NCBI GenBank assembly: GCA_951640165.1
Contig: OX621237.1
Location: 9,734,001 to 9,798,000 of the forward strand
Direction: 5' to 3'
From: Pseudoips prasinana
Lineage: Eukaryota; Arthropoda; Insecta; Lepidoptera; Nolidae
DNA length: 64,000 nucleotides
Each line of letters starts with the position of its first letter. Positions within the stretch are counted from its first letter, which is position 1. The position numbers were made by a program, and so were the translations under genes. The notes beneath the pieces were generated by a model that searched no databases, was not told the origin of the DNA, and saw nothing but the letters and a program-made list of their open reading frames with translations. Shown piece by piece: positions 9,896 through 22,244 of this stretch.

Positions 9896-10174
9896 TAAGT
9901 ATCATATAAAGATTAAGATCAGGTAAGGAAGGCTGGCTATTGACAAAAAGCTGCTTTCTTAACGATTTCTTCCCATTTAGCGATAATAGAAAGTGGAACA
10001 TTCTAACTTAGGTGTAAATTGTGGACCACGCTTTTCTTGTTTACAGTGCTCAGCTGTGAAAGCATATGAACGTGTAAGTACAAAGAAATCTTTAGATCCT
10101 CGCGACAATCGTGAATTCGTGACACTTGATATCGGATATTTATTCGCATCTTGTGGGTTCAAAACGGCTAACTC

Positions 10175-10850
10175 ATAGATAGATAGAATACACTTTATTG
10201 CACCAAAAAAAAACAATATATGACTTACAAATAAGCAAATACAGGTACAATCGGCGGTCTTATCGCTTTGTAGCAATCTCTTCCAGACAACCGTTGGGTG
10301 GACAAGGAAAAAAGAAAGGTGATAGTTGTAGTGTACTGTCAAGTATTCAATGTTATGTACTTATATACAATTTACACAAACATACTTATATTCTAAATAC
10401 TAATAATACTATACTATAATAATATACTATACATACAAAATATTATGCCTCTATTCAATTAAGGTTTTGAAAAAGGAGGTTACGAAAAGCAGTTAAGAGA
10501 TAAAAAGTTATGAAAATAATTTAAAGCGATAAAAAGTGGTTTCTTAAAGAAATTTTGAAAGAAGTCAGAGTTTGTGCACGCCTTATTTTTACAGGAAGTA
10601 AATTCCATAGCCGAGCTGCTTGGACCTTCTAGCATTTAGCTGCTTAATGCTCGAAGGCTTGGACAGAAAAAGATTTATCAAAACAATCTGTGGAGTGCAC
10701 TGGAATATGTAATATTAAGTTCTCCGATGATCTCAAAGACCTAGAATGTGTATCATAAACGAATTCAAACCGTTGCTTAAGGTTTAAAATATTCTGTTTT
10801 GAATTTAAAAAAAAGATCCGTTTGATTTTAAAGTGCAATTCTGAAATGTG
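10175..10850 (-). mobile_element. LINE 3' fragment related to the 42-kb LINE
   Basis: An (ATAG)n tail at 10173-10188 is followed by CTTTATTGCACC, GGCGGTCTTATCGC and CTCTTCCAGACAACC, matching the 3'UTR at 41870-41970. At 10644-10838 the minus strand encodes SLRSSENLILHIPVHST and DKSFSVQ, matching the C-terminus of the 42231-43805 ORF (CLRSSENLKLKMPAHST). Only the end of the ORF and the UTR remain, so it is a 5'-truncated, dead copy of a sister family. Confidence 0.8.
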
Positions 10851-11611
10851 ATTGGCTAAACGGCTCTTTTGCTTAGCATAGCTTAAGAATTAAGATGAAA
10901 TTAATTCATAAATACCTACCGATAATTTGAAGTAATTTTTTGTAAAAACATAGAACTGATTTTATCTTTTCTTTATAAATCTGACTTAAACAAAATTTAT
11001 ATGCGAATAAAATAAGAATTATCGCATACAACGAGCAATCGCGTAACATATATATAGAAAAAACATTGATAACGGTTTAAAATATGTTGGACAGAGAAAT
11101 AATCTTAGTGTAAACTGAATTACCTAATTAAGATAAAGTTGTAAAAAAATGCGTAAAAAATTCTAAGCTTTGTTCAAACATAGCTGCTACTATGCCAGCA
11201 ATAAATAATGGTGTCGAGTGCCTAACTTGTTATTTTTTTTTCAAATTAATGTTTCGTCTAGAAATACTGGTCTCATTTCTTAGAAGGTGAATGTCTATGA
11301 TAGAATGCCATTTATGTCGAAGTACTTACGGTTTAAATATTTGTTGCAACTTTAATTACTATACCTACTACAATTTACCGGATGCCGTTAAATCAGCTGC
11401 TACTTTGTTAAGTTTTAAATACCGTCTTAAACACTGGCTTATTGAGCAAACCTTTTAAATTATAATGAACTTTTAATTCCAAGTGAGCGACTAAATTTAC
11501 GATTGCATCGTGTTAAATGACATTTAATTTTATTTTTATTTTTCTTGTTTAGTATTTAGATTGACTTTATTTGAATTTTATTATGTTTTATTATTACAAT
11601 ATGTATGATTA
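10851..11611. other. Intronic AT-rich sequence, nothing recognised
   Basis: No repeats shared with other parts of the window, no domains and no RNA gene seen. Confidence 0.6.
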
Positions 11612-11962
11612 TCAAATATTACAATTATTGGCAGTTGAACTGGCTTTACGAAATAAATTAATATGAATACAGCCGAAACTAACACTATTAGTTTTATGTC
11701 CTACCGTGTAAAACCGCACAGTATCTAGTCGAGGTTGCACGTTCCCTGGATCATAACGTATATTTTCGGGAACAGTCACCATTACTCCATCGTGCAACGT
11801 TACAGCATTCTGGGAATATAACTGACTGCCATGTTTTGGCATATGTTCTACATGGCATTGCAACAATGGCATTACACGGGATGCCCGCACGATTTTGCCA
11901 GTGTCACATGAGAATAAATAGTCTGGATGGTATTGTAAAAGATATTGTAAAATACATGTGGA
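11612..11962 (-). CDS. Unrecognised open reading segment, 116 codons
   Basis: The minus-strand frame is open from a stop at about 11963-11965 to TGA at 11612. It has an unusually coding-like composition for this AT-rich intron. The readable part includes DYLFSCDTGKIVRASRVMP, QCHVEHMPKHGSQLY, LHDGVMVTVPENIRYDPGN and RLDTVRFYTVGH. There is no ATG in a suitable place, only GTG or internal ATG, so if real it is an exon or a fragment of a larger protein. I do not recognise the family. Candidates are a remnant of a mobile-element or virus-like protein, or a pseudogene. An acceptor-like CAG is not obvious at its 5' side. Confidence 0.35.
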   Translation of the reverse strand, partial: STCILQYLLQYHPDYLFSCDTGKIVRASRVMPLLQCHVEHMPKHGSQLYSQNAVTLHDGVMVTVPENIRYDPGNVQPRLDTVRFYTVGHKTNSVSFGCIHINLFRKASSTANNCNI

Positions 11963-12059
11963 TTACGACACAATTATGAACGGTAGAATATATGAACGTA
12001 AACGTTATAAGTTTATATTTGAATATTTTTTAACTCAATGTCTACCAGCTCAATATCAC

Positions 12060-12330
12060 CTGTGATCTGACGTTGGCATCTTATTTGGTACTGGTACACT
12101 TATCGTATGGGCAGTGGTTGTTTAAGTGTCAGAGTTGTTTAAACTCTCATTAGGCCTCTGACATGGCTACAACCAGGACCGGCAGCACGTGCCCTCCGAA
12201 TCATGGAGACGCTCAGAAATTAAACCACTTTGACGACCACCCATCTATGGACCAACCGCGAGCCTATTTGCTTAACCTCTCTAATCACTTATGGACAGGT
12301 GAGAGCATCTGGCTTTGTGAGCCAATATTC
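12060..12330 (-). repeat. Dispersed repeat E, inverted copy
   Basis: ATGGGCAGTGGTTG, TAGGCCTCTGACATGGCT, CAGAAATTAAACCACTTTG and ACCACCCATCTATGGAC match repeat E in reverse (compare 21980-22215). Middle parts have diverged. The 68-codon open frame over it is a chance frame. Confidence 0.6.
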
Positions 12331-13149
12331 GCCTTTAGTCCTGGTGGAAAGTTAATTAAATTTATTTAGCACGATATACTGGGTACCTGAGGCGGCAGGG
12401 TTTCTTTTCGTAGATCTGATTGTTTGATCAGTTCATCATGTTTGAATGTAAGTACAGCACGAAACTGAGTTTTATGTCTCAATAAGAACTTAAATAATTC
12501 ATGAGTGTAGAAATCTCTAGCTTTTATTATTAACCACATTTAATTAAATTATAAATTACTTTTTCACTGCCAAACTGCTTGTTTTATGACTGCCAAAAAT
12601 AATGAAGAGACTGGTCCTAAAGAGACACTTGCTCTACTCCCAACCACTATAGAAAACATCTACTCATAGTCTTACGACTGATTGCATGATACGACATAAA
12701 AAAATGCTATGTCACGTAATTTAAATATATTTTAGTTTAATTCCTTCAGACTTTAGTAAGCATGTAATTAAATCAACAATTCTAGATCAAAGAAAATTCC
12801 GACACCACTTATCCGTATAGTCATGCATGCATTATTATCTGAAATCTGACATTGATATATTACAAACTGATAGAAGGTACTTGCAATAACAGCTCATCAG
12901 CATAATTTTACCGTACTCTGCATTTCAATGAAATCCACATGAAAAAAACTCATAACTGGAAAACTTACAGACAGAACCATTCAGACAATATGTAGAAAAA
13001 TATAGCTAAAACTATACATTTTGATAATTAAACTTAATCATAATCTCTTTGACAATAACTTAATACAAGCTAGCCTAATATCATTGCTATTATAAAATAA
13101 ATTTTATAAATGTTTTCATACAATCCGTGTACCTAAATATCTATGTAAC

Positions 13150-13412
13150 TAGAAATCTAGGGACAATAATATCTAGGGACAATGTCACACAGATCATCCT
13201 AGCCCAAAACTAAGCAAAGCTTGTACTATGGGTATCAGGCGACGATATACATACTTATATAGATAGATAAATACTTAAATACATAGAAAACATCCATGAC
13301 TCAGAAACAAATATTCGTGCTCATCACACAAATATTTGCACTTACTGGGATTCGAACCCAGGACCACCAGCTTCGTAGGCAGGAGCACTACCAACTAGGC
13401 TACGGTGACCGT
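13150..13412 (-). mobile_element. tRNA-derived SINE (family A, variant)
   Basis: The order CTAGGGACAATGTCACACAG, CTAAGCAAAGCTTGTACTAT, GGGATTCGAACCCAGGACC and CTACCAACTAGGCTACGG is a reverse-oriented tRNA-like head (B box GGGTTCGAATCCC on the minus strand) with its body. It is a diverged relative of the SINE at 57313; the same variant is present as a fragment at 52180-52255. Confidence 0.7.
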
Positions 13413-13549
13413 CAAATCGTCAAATAATAATGTATACTTAATTATATTACTACAAACATGTTCTGACTACTTACATGCACTTTTTAAAGTCTACGTGAAT
13501 AAACTTTTTTTATTTATTTTATTTTAATATATATTATAAAATTTTAATC

Positions 13550-13830
13550 ATACATCATCAGCCTGATATCGTCCACTGCTGGACTAAGGCAACCCCTCCT
13601 AAGGTTTCTATACGGTTACCAATTGGAGGGGTTTTGCCGTAGTCACCGCGCTCGGCATCCGAGTTGGCGACCGCAGTCAGATGGTAGCTAATAGGTCCAC
13701 AGATAGCGCTGTTGCTCGACTACCTGGTGTATCCCTTAGTCTTAAGACACCCGCGGGATGGTATGGGGTGGCCCTGTTATTCTTTCTAGACCGGAAACCA
13801 CAAGGCTAACGTAAAGTAGTGTAAAAATTT
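13550..13830 (-). mobile_element. SINE-like element D, RTE-type 3' end
   Basis: It begins CATCATCAGCCTGATATCG and TCCACTGCTGGACTAAGGC, the (ATG)n-tailed 3' end read on the minus strand. It then shows GCCGTAGTCACCGCGCTCGG and CCACAAGGCTAACG-type text. The body matches the long copy at 27690-28245 in inverted orientation. Confidence 0.65.
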
Positions 13831-13839
13831 AATCAACCG

Positions 13840-16090
13840 GTGTTAATCGAACCGGCACCTTCCAACAATCTGGGATAGTCTGCTGTGAAGCTACGAATAA
13901 TACACACCTGTTGATCAATTTACGAGTTCCCAGTCGTAAAACTCTAGCGAAGAAGAGGGTTGGTTAACTTACGTTTTCTCAGCCTTGCGTTTAGTTTTAA
14001 TATTTAGATTGCCGTAATAATTACAATTTGATGAAATCCTAGTTTAATCTTGAAATTGCTAGAAGGATATGGAACTCTGAATAGAGCTAGCCAAATTATT
14101 AATTTGTATATAATAACACTCGATTTTTGATGTTCGTTATAAGTTTGAACACTCCAGAAGAAACCCTACTTTTGTGTGCCACAACTAATTTTAAGCTCTA
14201 TAGAAATTAATGTAAAGTGCCAGTTGTATAAAATTATGAAGCAGTAAATACGTGTAAAACTTAAAGATCATATTATCTTTTAGAGCCGGAAGAGTTTGCA
14301 AAACAATGCAATTATAATATTGCTTTAGTATTTTATATAGAAAGTTAGCGGCCCTGATGCGAACATCAATACTTTGCACTTAATATTTACTTGTTATCGT
14401 ACACATTCATTCTTAATTTAAATATTACAACGTTTGTGTGTATATAACTTCATTCAATACTAGTAGTTTGGTTCTTAATACAAAATAGTTGTCATTTAAA
14501 TACTTCGACATTTTAAAAAAAAGAAGTAGGTACAGATTTTTAGTGCTTAAATGTGCGTAAATGTCAGGCTGTAAAGTAAAATTACAAGATTAAAAATTAA
14601 AAAATAGAACTTAAGACCGATTTCAATTTTTTCTTTTAGACAACCCGATTGGAACACAATTTATATAGGAAGATTCCAAATGATTGCGAATGCAATCAAT
14701 TTAAAAAATACATAATAGCGGCTTCTAAGTAAGTGAGAAATTACATAAAAACATACAAATATAAATAGCAAGAAACCATTTTCCTGATTACTGAAGGCAG
14801 TTCAAAACAATTTGATTTTATATTTGATTGCAAATATTTCGAGATTCTATTGTGTTAGAGGTCACTGCGATTTTTTATATCGAAGAAAAATTACTCAATA
14901 GCGTTTTACGGTGATTTTAATTCAAAAAAAATACCATTTAATGAGTAGTATTGATTATAAACCCATTGACATTTACCTCTTAATCAGCTCTGCAAAATTA
15001 AGTTAAGCATTTAAGACAACCTACAAATTCCAATACTTTCAGAGCCAATACTTTTAGTTTCTTTCCTAAATAAGCATTAAATGAATCAAAATTATAAATG
15101 TGTAATAATTAATAGATAACTTATTACTATACTAGCACATTTCAAAATCGTATATGTGAATTTTACCTCAAAGTATATAGTTTCCATGGCAGCACATCAT
15201 TAATACACTACAAATATCCAAATATAACCGTAATAAAATAACCTTTAGCAATGAATTGAAGAGAATAATCGATAAGTTTATCACAAATAGTGACCGCGGC
15301 TCTCAGGTCACTCGGTATGAGTAATAGGGTGAGCCGAAATAAGATATTTTTTTTAGGTATTGAATTTGTATTATTTTGAACAGAGGTGTTTTAACGTGAG
15401 GTTTTTTAATTTTAGAGTTTTAAATAAGTACCCAGTTATAATGTATAAATAATGGAAATTTAAAAAAGCAAATAGTTCAACAATATTCTATTCGAAAGAA
15501 TTACATATCTTTATTCAAAAACAAATATCTATCGAAAATCTATATTTGTTTTTCAACTATTATTCATATCAATTAATACTGGAAATTTTGCTGAATGGTG
15601 AATAGATTGTATACTTCACTCGTTACAAAGAACTTGAGAGTTGTTTGCCATTATAAGTCAGCAATATAAAATATTGAAGGTATCTACCAGATTTATAATA
15701 ATTATGTTATGTTTTTCAAATTACATACAAAATTACATCCAATATCTTAGACTTATTTAGTCAACAAACTTTCAATATCGTGTATCCGCTATAATTATGT
15801 ACTGAGTATAATAATCTGGTAAATACCTAATATTAGCTTGAATAATACCCAAGGTACTAGCCTGTAAATCCGCTGTAAAAATAGGTTCTAGCAAACGAAA
15901 TATCTTACTAGAGCAAAACTTAAAATAAAACTGCTTAATAGAATGATATATAGATATAAATTCGACAACTTCATCGTCAGCTCTAGTCATTTGTCGGTAA
16001 TTCACTTTTAGTTAATATTTATTAATGAACAAAAGTGTAATTTCACATTGTAAGGTTTATTTTGCAATAAGCGTTACAACAAAAAAATAA
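13840..16090. other. Intronic AT-rich sequence, nothing recognised
   Basis: A long unique-looking stretch. There are a few poly-A runs, and no repeat partner, domain or RNA gene that I can see. Confidence 0.6.
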
Positions 16091-16094
16091 TAAT

Positions 16095-16320
16095 GATGTC
16101 TCCTTCGAGCACTCGACGAGTAAGCAGCCCTTGAGAATGGTCCGTGGAGGACCGAAACACGTGTTGGGTATCGTACTGGCGCATGTAATTTGCTTTTTAT
16201 ATTGTCCTTCTTTGCATGTGCACATTTTTGCAGGCGGGAGGGCGGTGCAAATTGCATCCCAGCATGATTAAACTGACAATTAGCGGAATTAACACTAAAT
16301 ATTGATTTTGTATTTTGAAA
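16095..16320. mobile_element. Second copy of the 1.2-1.8 kb foldback family
   Basis: GAGCACTCGACGAGTAAGCAG, GGACCGAAACACGTGTTGGG, GGCGGGAGGGCGGTGC and ACTGACAATTAGCGG match 1590-1800 closely. The GGTCC-GTGGA-GGACC hairpin is retained. The left inverted arm is absent, so this copy is truncated. Confidence 0.75.
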
Positions 16321-18130
16321 ATAATAATTGTTTTATTTTCTTTAAAACTTTATCTCAGTTTAATTTTAGTTCCAAAAATTCCGCACTCTTGATTAATACA
16401 TTTCTGTCTATATCGACATACATTGACGGCCGAGCCTGATAAGCAATAACTACATAGTTGTTTATCAATCTCCATTCGCTCAGTGATTGAATGAGGAATG
16501 AGTTATCTTAGTGGAAGTCTAATTAATCGTTCCAATGGTTTTTATTATATTAATAGCACTATCAACATTAATTGGCTGATTGTAAAACAATTATAACAAA
16601 ATTAAATACATATGGAATTAGATTTATACAAAACTTGCCGAAGTTTGTAATCGTTTATGAACAAGGAGTGGTGTAAGCAACTGAGTTGTTACCGTTACTC
16701 AGTGTGGTGGTTATGGAGCTCAAAATAATGACATCCTCGTGTTTGCACAGAAAACGACGGTAGTTACTATTTAGAACGCAAGACTGAAACACCCAAGTAC
16801 CAATTATAAGCTAAAAAAATATTCAAAGTAGAGTATTTTTGGGTGAAAATCAGAAAAAAAATCTAGTTTAATAAATACTATGGATACAGCCAAATCACCA
16901 AATTATTATTTAATGAAATATAAAGGCGCATCCATTGCTAGTATCAGCCTTAAAACGCTTAAAAACTTTTTAATACACTATTTGTACAAAAATAATTACT
17001 TGCTTGTCTCATGGAATTAAAATATCTTAGAATGAAATTTTTATTCACGGATGACACCCTTTGAGCCTTTGATTTTAGATAAAATCTGAGTTTTAACAAT
17101 CAATTTAAGAAATTAGGTTTTCATATCAAATGAAATAAACAAGGAGGTTATTTATTTCATTCAAATTAGGTTAAGCTATTTTGAGATTAAACTACATATT
17201 TACGAGGAAATACAATTTATAAAGTTTGTTACGCATATTAAATGACGAGAATATTTAAAAGATTCTATTAACATATATATACTTGTCAAATTACAAACCA
17301 ACATTTTCATCAGCAGTAAGGACTAGCAGATCTTCATTTACCTCGTCTGTTAGGTCCCGATGATCTGTAATTGCAGCATTTACTTGGATTCCTTCTACAG
17401 ACACTGATTTCAGTAAACCTATAACAGTTTTCGTCAATGGAAGTTTAATATTACATTTATGTTTATAGTGTTGTTCTTGTATGTGTAGATATTTTCATAC
17501 GATGTATATTAGAGAATGACATTTATTATATATTAGGTATATTATATATTAGTGGTGTAAAAGACAGAATTGCCATACAATGGCAATCTCAATCTATAAT
17601 AAAATTCATGGAAGACGACCTACAAAACTAAAAAAAAATTGTTCTATTGCTGACGTATTTGCATTTAAATATGTATAAAGATTGTTATTTAAAAAAATAG
17701 CTTTTACCTCTATAACTTAAAATTTATTTTATATATTTAAATGTATTTACAATTTATTGCAAATAAAGAATTCATTAATTCATTATCAAGTATTTTGGAA
17801 AGTGCATTTCACACAATCACATTCAAATATCCTGTGTTCTTAAGTTCCGGTTTCAATATATGTACAATTAAGTATGTTAAAGTTGTAACACCTTCTGCAT
17901 GTACTAAATGGTAATTACTAATTAGAACTCGATTTAACTGCAAAGTGCACTTAATATTATAAAGCCACAATGAACGTTATCACATCGAGAACCAGTTATG
18001 ATAAGTTTAAAAAGTTAAATGATGAAGTTTAAAAAGTTGAATGATAAGTTTGAGAAGAAAGTTTTGATAATGAAAATATTCGAGTGCGCTTGTATAAAAT
18101 ATTTTTTCCATGTATGTATGTAGGTATTAT
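16320..18130. other. Intronic sequence, nothing recognised
   Basis: AT-rich. A patch near 17310-17410 (GTCAGCAGTAAGGACTAGC-type text on either strand) gives short open segments but no domain that I can name. Confidence 0.55.
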
Positions 18131-18275
18131 GTACAGACGCCAGCACATCCAGCTACCCCAATCTGTCAAATTACTTTTATAGATTTTCAACTTTGTAAAT
18201 AACATAAGCATAAGGTTCAATTTCAGTTGGGGAAATTTGACAGATTGGGATATCTTGATGTACTGGCGTCTGTAC
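18131..18275. mobile_element. GTACAGACGCC MITE, copy 1
   Basis: A foldback element of about 145 bp. It starts GTACAGACGCCAGCACATCC and ends TACTGGCGTCTGTAC; the arms pair over most of the length. Six copies lie in the window. Comparison of 28343-28553 with 29262-29605 implies a TA target duplication, so the termini are probably CAGACGCC within G-TA-C. Confidence 0.88.
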
Positions 18276-18319
18276 TTCTATTGTCCCTATCGGGACAAAT
18301 AATAAAACGTTGACCAAGT

Positions 18320-18560
18320 CCTGAGGCGCTTATGGCCAGAAGCACTCATCGGTCCGTAAGTGATCGGCGAGTTCAGACCATAGATGGGTGACCGTGGAAG
18401 TGATTTAATTTCGGAGAGTCTCCGTGCTTCGGAGGACACGTTAAGCTGCCAGTCCCGATTGTAGGCATTAGATAACAGTCATTTAACCATGTCATAGGCC
18501 TACTGGAGCGGCTTGGACAATTCTGACATCAGCGTAACCACTGTCCAAACGCATACACCA
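18320..18560 (+). repeat. Dispersed repeat E
   Basis: GTGATCGGCGAGTTCAGACC, ATGGGTGACCG, TTTCGGAGAGTCTCCGTGCT, CAGTCCCGATTGTAG and GTAACCACTGTCC follow the family order seen at 9695-9895. Confidence 0.65.
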
Positions 18561-18589
18561 CAGTCTACATAATAATGTTAGAACAACTC

Positions 18590-18735
18590 ATTGACTCGTC
18601 ATAATCATTACCATGGCAGCCGACAGGCGTTCAGAGCTGGACATAGGCTCTCCCAAAGATGTTCACAATTGTCAGGCTTGAGCGACTGGCATCCAACGGC
18701 TTTCAGTGACATTCACAAGATCATTGGGTCTTGAA
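18590..18735 (-). mobile_element. RTE-like LINE 3' fragment, eroded
   Basis: CAGCCGACAGGCGTTC, CTCCCAAAGATGTTCACAAT, GCATCCAACGGCTTTCAG and CACAAGATCATTGGGTC are a diverged copy of the 3' coding end seen at 23085-23345, read on the minus strand. Stops interrupt it. Confidence 0.6.
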
Positions 18736-19840
18736 AATTTAAATTCACTTTTGTTAGCGAGGAAATTTTAACAGTTGAAAGTATTGAAATCCAACCTGTA
18801 GGTAAAAAATGTGGGGGGAAATTGTATAACAAAGCCAAAACGAGCTTTGTGATCGAGCAAATCTGTACCTCTGATTTAACTGTTTTAAATCGTTTTGTTT
18901 ATTTACAATGACTTTTTATTATACCTATTACATATAAATGAAAGAGAACTAAGGTGGCGCTGGAGTAGAGACAAGTTAGAAATTATAAAATTATTAATTA
19001 TATTTTTTAAATATTTAAAATATGATTCGGTACAGATCTTCAGTAGTTAGCAAAAATAATTGATACTTTCATTCTTGTTCTTTTTCAGAGAGCTCATTTT
19101 AAGATGTTATATTGCCATATTTTTCTTGATGATATTTTTTTGGAAAACAAGTTCTTAGTAAATGTAAATGTGTATATTTCTTTCAGCTGTCTTTAACTTA
19201 GTAGATACGTCTAACTAAATATATGCAGAAGTGATCCCACTTTAACTTTTGTCAGCACTAACGCATCAATTGCCATTCCAATCCCTGTATGTGAACGGCA
19301 ATATTATAAATATAGAATACAACATACAATACAATCAGCATATAGATTTTTAATCTTAAAGTATTCGCAATCAAACAACATTTACTTAAGTAACGAATAT
19401 GAATGATAACAAACTGTGTTCGTATTTTGGGCTGCCTACTTTCCATACAGGTTTGATCCATTACTTTCTACCCGACGTCTCCAAAGAAAGCGTCATTTAG
19501 ATGTTAATATTAAACAGAAACTTAAGAAAATGTCATCGGTAGACGTATTGTATATTTATTGATAATTTGCATACAATTATCATTTAATTATAATATTATA
19601 ATTATAGTTTTGTGTACGTAGCTGGTGGTAGGTTTTTGACCTCTGAACGACCTTGCGAAACATTTTCATAAGTGAAAACTTCTTCTGGCGCGTTGAGCAT
19701 TTTTTGGGGGAACAAAAATCATGGAACTCGCGTATTCGTCACCGAACACTTTCCATGAGCTATATGTATATCTACTATATAAATATGTGTACTTTTGGGT
19801 GAACAAAAAGCGTGGTAATAAACGGACGGGAGATATTATA
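18736..19840. other. Intronic sequence, nothing recognised
   Basis: AT-rich with no shared repeat or domain. GTGAAAACTTCTTCTGGCGCG at 19674 resembles GAAAACTTCTTTGGCGGCGG near 63889, a short motif of unknown origin. Confidence 0.5.
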
Positions 19841-19844
19841 AGCA

Positions 19845-20016
19845 AAAGTATGTGCACAAACAGTAAAGCACTTTCTATTCCATCACTGTCATGTTCCGAT
19901 GGCACGACCGGAAAGATGTCAGGAGCAGGACTGACTGTATTACGTGATCTCTGAGGACCATGGGGTGTAATACCGCCAACAACCAGACTTCGGTCGGGCT
20001 GATTGTTGGCGGTATT
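19845..20016 (-). repeat. SINE-C body fragment with terminal hairpin
   Basis: TATGTGCACAAACAGTAAAG, TTCTATTCCATCACTGTCAT and GGCACGACCGGAAAGATGTC match the body of family C (4725-5022, 52600-52760). At its end the 14-bp arms AATACCGCCAACAA (19969-19982) and TTGTTGGCGGTATT (20003-20016) form a perfect stem. Confidence 0.65.
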
Positions 20017-20719
20017 CATAATGTTAGAGATTTTAAATTTAAGCACGCTATTTGCAAAGTAACCAAATTCTAGTTATATTCTACGAACCTGTTTGCAACC
20101 AAACCTAATTGGTAAATGATTATTTATAGAACTCGTTCGTTTTTTTATAAATCGTACAATTCGAACACATTATTTAAGTGAAACATATTATACGCTCATA
20201 GAAAGAAGAAAGATGAGAGATACAAAATGAGAGATACACTCCACATGTATCTCTCATTCTTCGTTCAAGGAGCTTCTTCACTAACCCGGGATACTTCTCC
20301 CCTAACTAACTTCTTGACTAATATTATGCGGCTGATAATATTGTTATTACATTAAGAACATATTATGGTTCTGTAGAGGCTACTAATAAAATTGCTTTTT
20401 CTAGAAACCGATGTTAATTAAAAATAACCACGTAGGTATTTATTAAAAATGGGTTTTGTTAAATGTCTCTAACTATAGTGATCGAATTTCCTATAAAAAG
20501 GTTTTTTCTTTATTAATCGATCTAGCTAGGAAAACTCGTTTACTCAAATGGAGTTGAGTCGCTCAGTTAGGTAGACTCCATGTAGCGTCTGTATAAAATC
20601 TGTACTTGACATTCAGGCATCGGATCTGGCGTGGAGTGCATCATATAACACAACACATACAATCTTCTCATTTGTGTTTGAAGATATAAACAATCGGAAC
20701 ACATGTCCATAAGCAGCTC

Positions 20720-20880
20720 CGGGAAGACAGCGATCTCGCTGTACCTGACTGGTAGGAGTCGGCAATCCGGGGGAACAAACCGAAACAGGGGTGACCGGGG
20801 CAGCAAACGCAATATAACGCATATGTCCACGGCTGGTTAGGTTTAGTCCGGACTGAAGTCCCACCTTGTGGTGGTGGTAT
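20720..20880 (+). repeat. Dispersed repeat G fragment
   Basis: GCAGCTCCGGGAAGACAGCG, GGTAGGAGTCGGCAATCCGG and ACGGCTGGTTAGGTTTAGTC match the interior of 27850-28090. The reading frames here are coincidental. Confidence 0.6.
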
Positions 20881-20933
20881 GCGTAGCCATGTTAATGAAA
20901 GAAAAGGAACACATCTCCACATCATGATATATA

Positions 20934-21364
20934 CAGGGTGGCCGAGGAGTTGACGTTCAAACGCAAAATTTAGATACTTTATGATCAAGAGTATCCGAAT
21001 CACCCTCATGTATGTTCTACGATTTTGCGTCTTTTTGATACTTTGAAAATTTATGAGTCGAACTCTAATTTTGAACTTTCGAATAAACTCTAAGTCAGTT
21101 CTGCAATGCTGGAATAAACCATACTTTTTAAGGTGTTAGGTTAAACTATGCTAATTAGTTATCACAAAAAACTGAACCAGAAATGTTCAATGGGCGAGAA
21201 AAAAAGCGAAAACTGATGTTAGGTGAAATTTACGAAAAAACCATTTAAAAATCCTATATCGAAAACTACGCAAAATCGTAGAACATACATGGGGGTGATT
21301 CGGAAACTCCTAATCATAAAGTATCTAAATTTTGCGTTTGAACGTCAACTCCTAGGCCAGCCTG
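20934..21364. mobile_element. 431-bp element with ~105-bp terminal inverted repeats
   Basis: The left end CAGGGTGGCCGAGGAGTTG and right end CTCCTAGGCCAGCCTG are inverted copies. The arms run on through ACGTTCAAACGCAAAATTTA and TGTTCTACGATTTTGCG for about 105 bp with few differences. TA flanks both ends (20932-20933 and 21365-21366). Size, CAG start and TA duplication fit a Tc1/mariner-type non-autonomous element. There is no transposase inside. Confidence 0.82.
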
Positions 21365-21654
21365 TATTATCATATCTGGCTAATTTAAACGCTACCTACT
21401 CAGACTCCTTATTAAACTGAATCATGACTCAGAAGGACAACCAGTTAGGCGAGTTGTGTAATATAGGTAAAAACAATGATCACAAAGCTAGCCAAATCGG
21501 TTAACTAGTCTGTTTTGAAACCCCTGTCCGGTCCAGCCCACTCAGCCGATGGACAACAAAATATTCTTGTTTCATCGATCAAAACTAGAGCAATATTCGC
21601 GACGAAAGCAGTTATTTTGATATGATTTCAAGATTGACTATGATGTATTCCCGG

Positions 21655-21915
21655 CCGAATTTCATTCTCAATGGAGATTAGCCAATTGCGCAGGACATAT
21701 TATAGTGCACAAGTGTGTGCGCAAACACAGTGGCACTTTCTATTCGATCACTCTCATGATCTGATGGGACGACTAGCGACACGACCGGAAGAGGTCAGGT
21801 ACAGGACCGACGGCTTTACGTGCTCTCCGAGGCAGGGGGGTGTAATACCGCCAACTTCCAGACTTCAACTGAGAAATTTTTTTTACGGAAAAATCCCAAA
21901 ATCACTTTTTGGATA
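21655..21915 (-). repeat. SINE-C body, truncated
   Basis: ATTCTCAATGGAGATTAGCC, GCGCAGGACATATTATAGTG, CTCTCATGATCTGATGGGAC and CGACGGCTTTACGTGCTCTC follow the order of the family C body. The tRNA-like head is lost before 21920. Confidence 0.7.
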
Positions 21916-21979
21916 TTAACTATAAATAAGATATCGTTTATAGTTAGCGTAAGAGGCTTTCACTGCTTCACCCGACAAT

Positions 21980-22215
21980 GGAAGATATGACCGTATGGGC
22001 AGTGGTTACCCTAGTGTTAGAAATGTCTAAGCCGCCCGCTAGGCCTCTGAAGTAGCTTAACGACAGCAACCGGGATCGAAAGCTTAAAGGGAACGGAAAC
22101 TGTCGGTCCCGCACAGAGACCTTCAGAAATTAATCACTACGGTGCGCGGCGGTCACCCATCTTTAGGCAGATCGCGTGTGTAGGTGCTTTACCTCGCCGA
22201 TCACTTAAGAACCGG
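21980..22215 (-). repeat. Dispersed repeat E, fuller inverted copy
   Basis: TATGGGCAGTGGTTACCCTA, GGCCTCTGAAGTAGCTTAAC, AACTGTCGGTCCCGCA, CGCGGCGGTCACCCATCTTT and TACCTCGCCGATCACTTAAG give the most complete example of family E in the window. Confidence 0.7.
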
Positions 22216-22244
22216 TGAGAGTAAGTGCTATATGGTAAGAGGTT

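Noticed and set aside
20567..21009. Overlapping minus-strand frames of 83-113 codons
   Set aside because: They cross repeat G and the end of a TIR element and have no recognisable motif.
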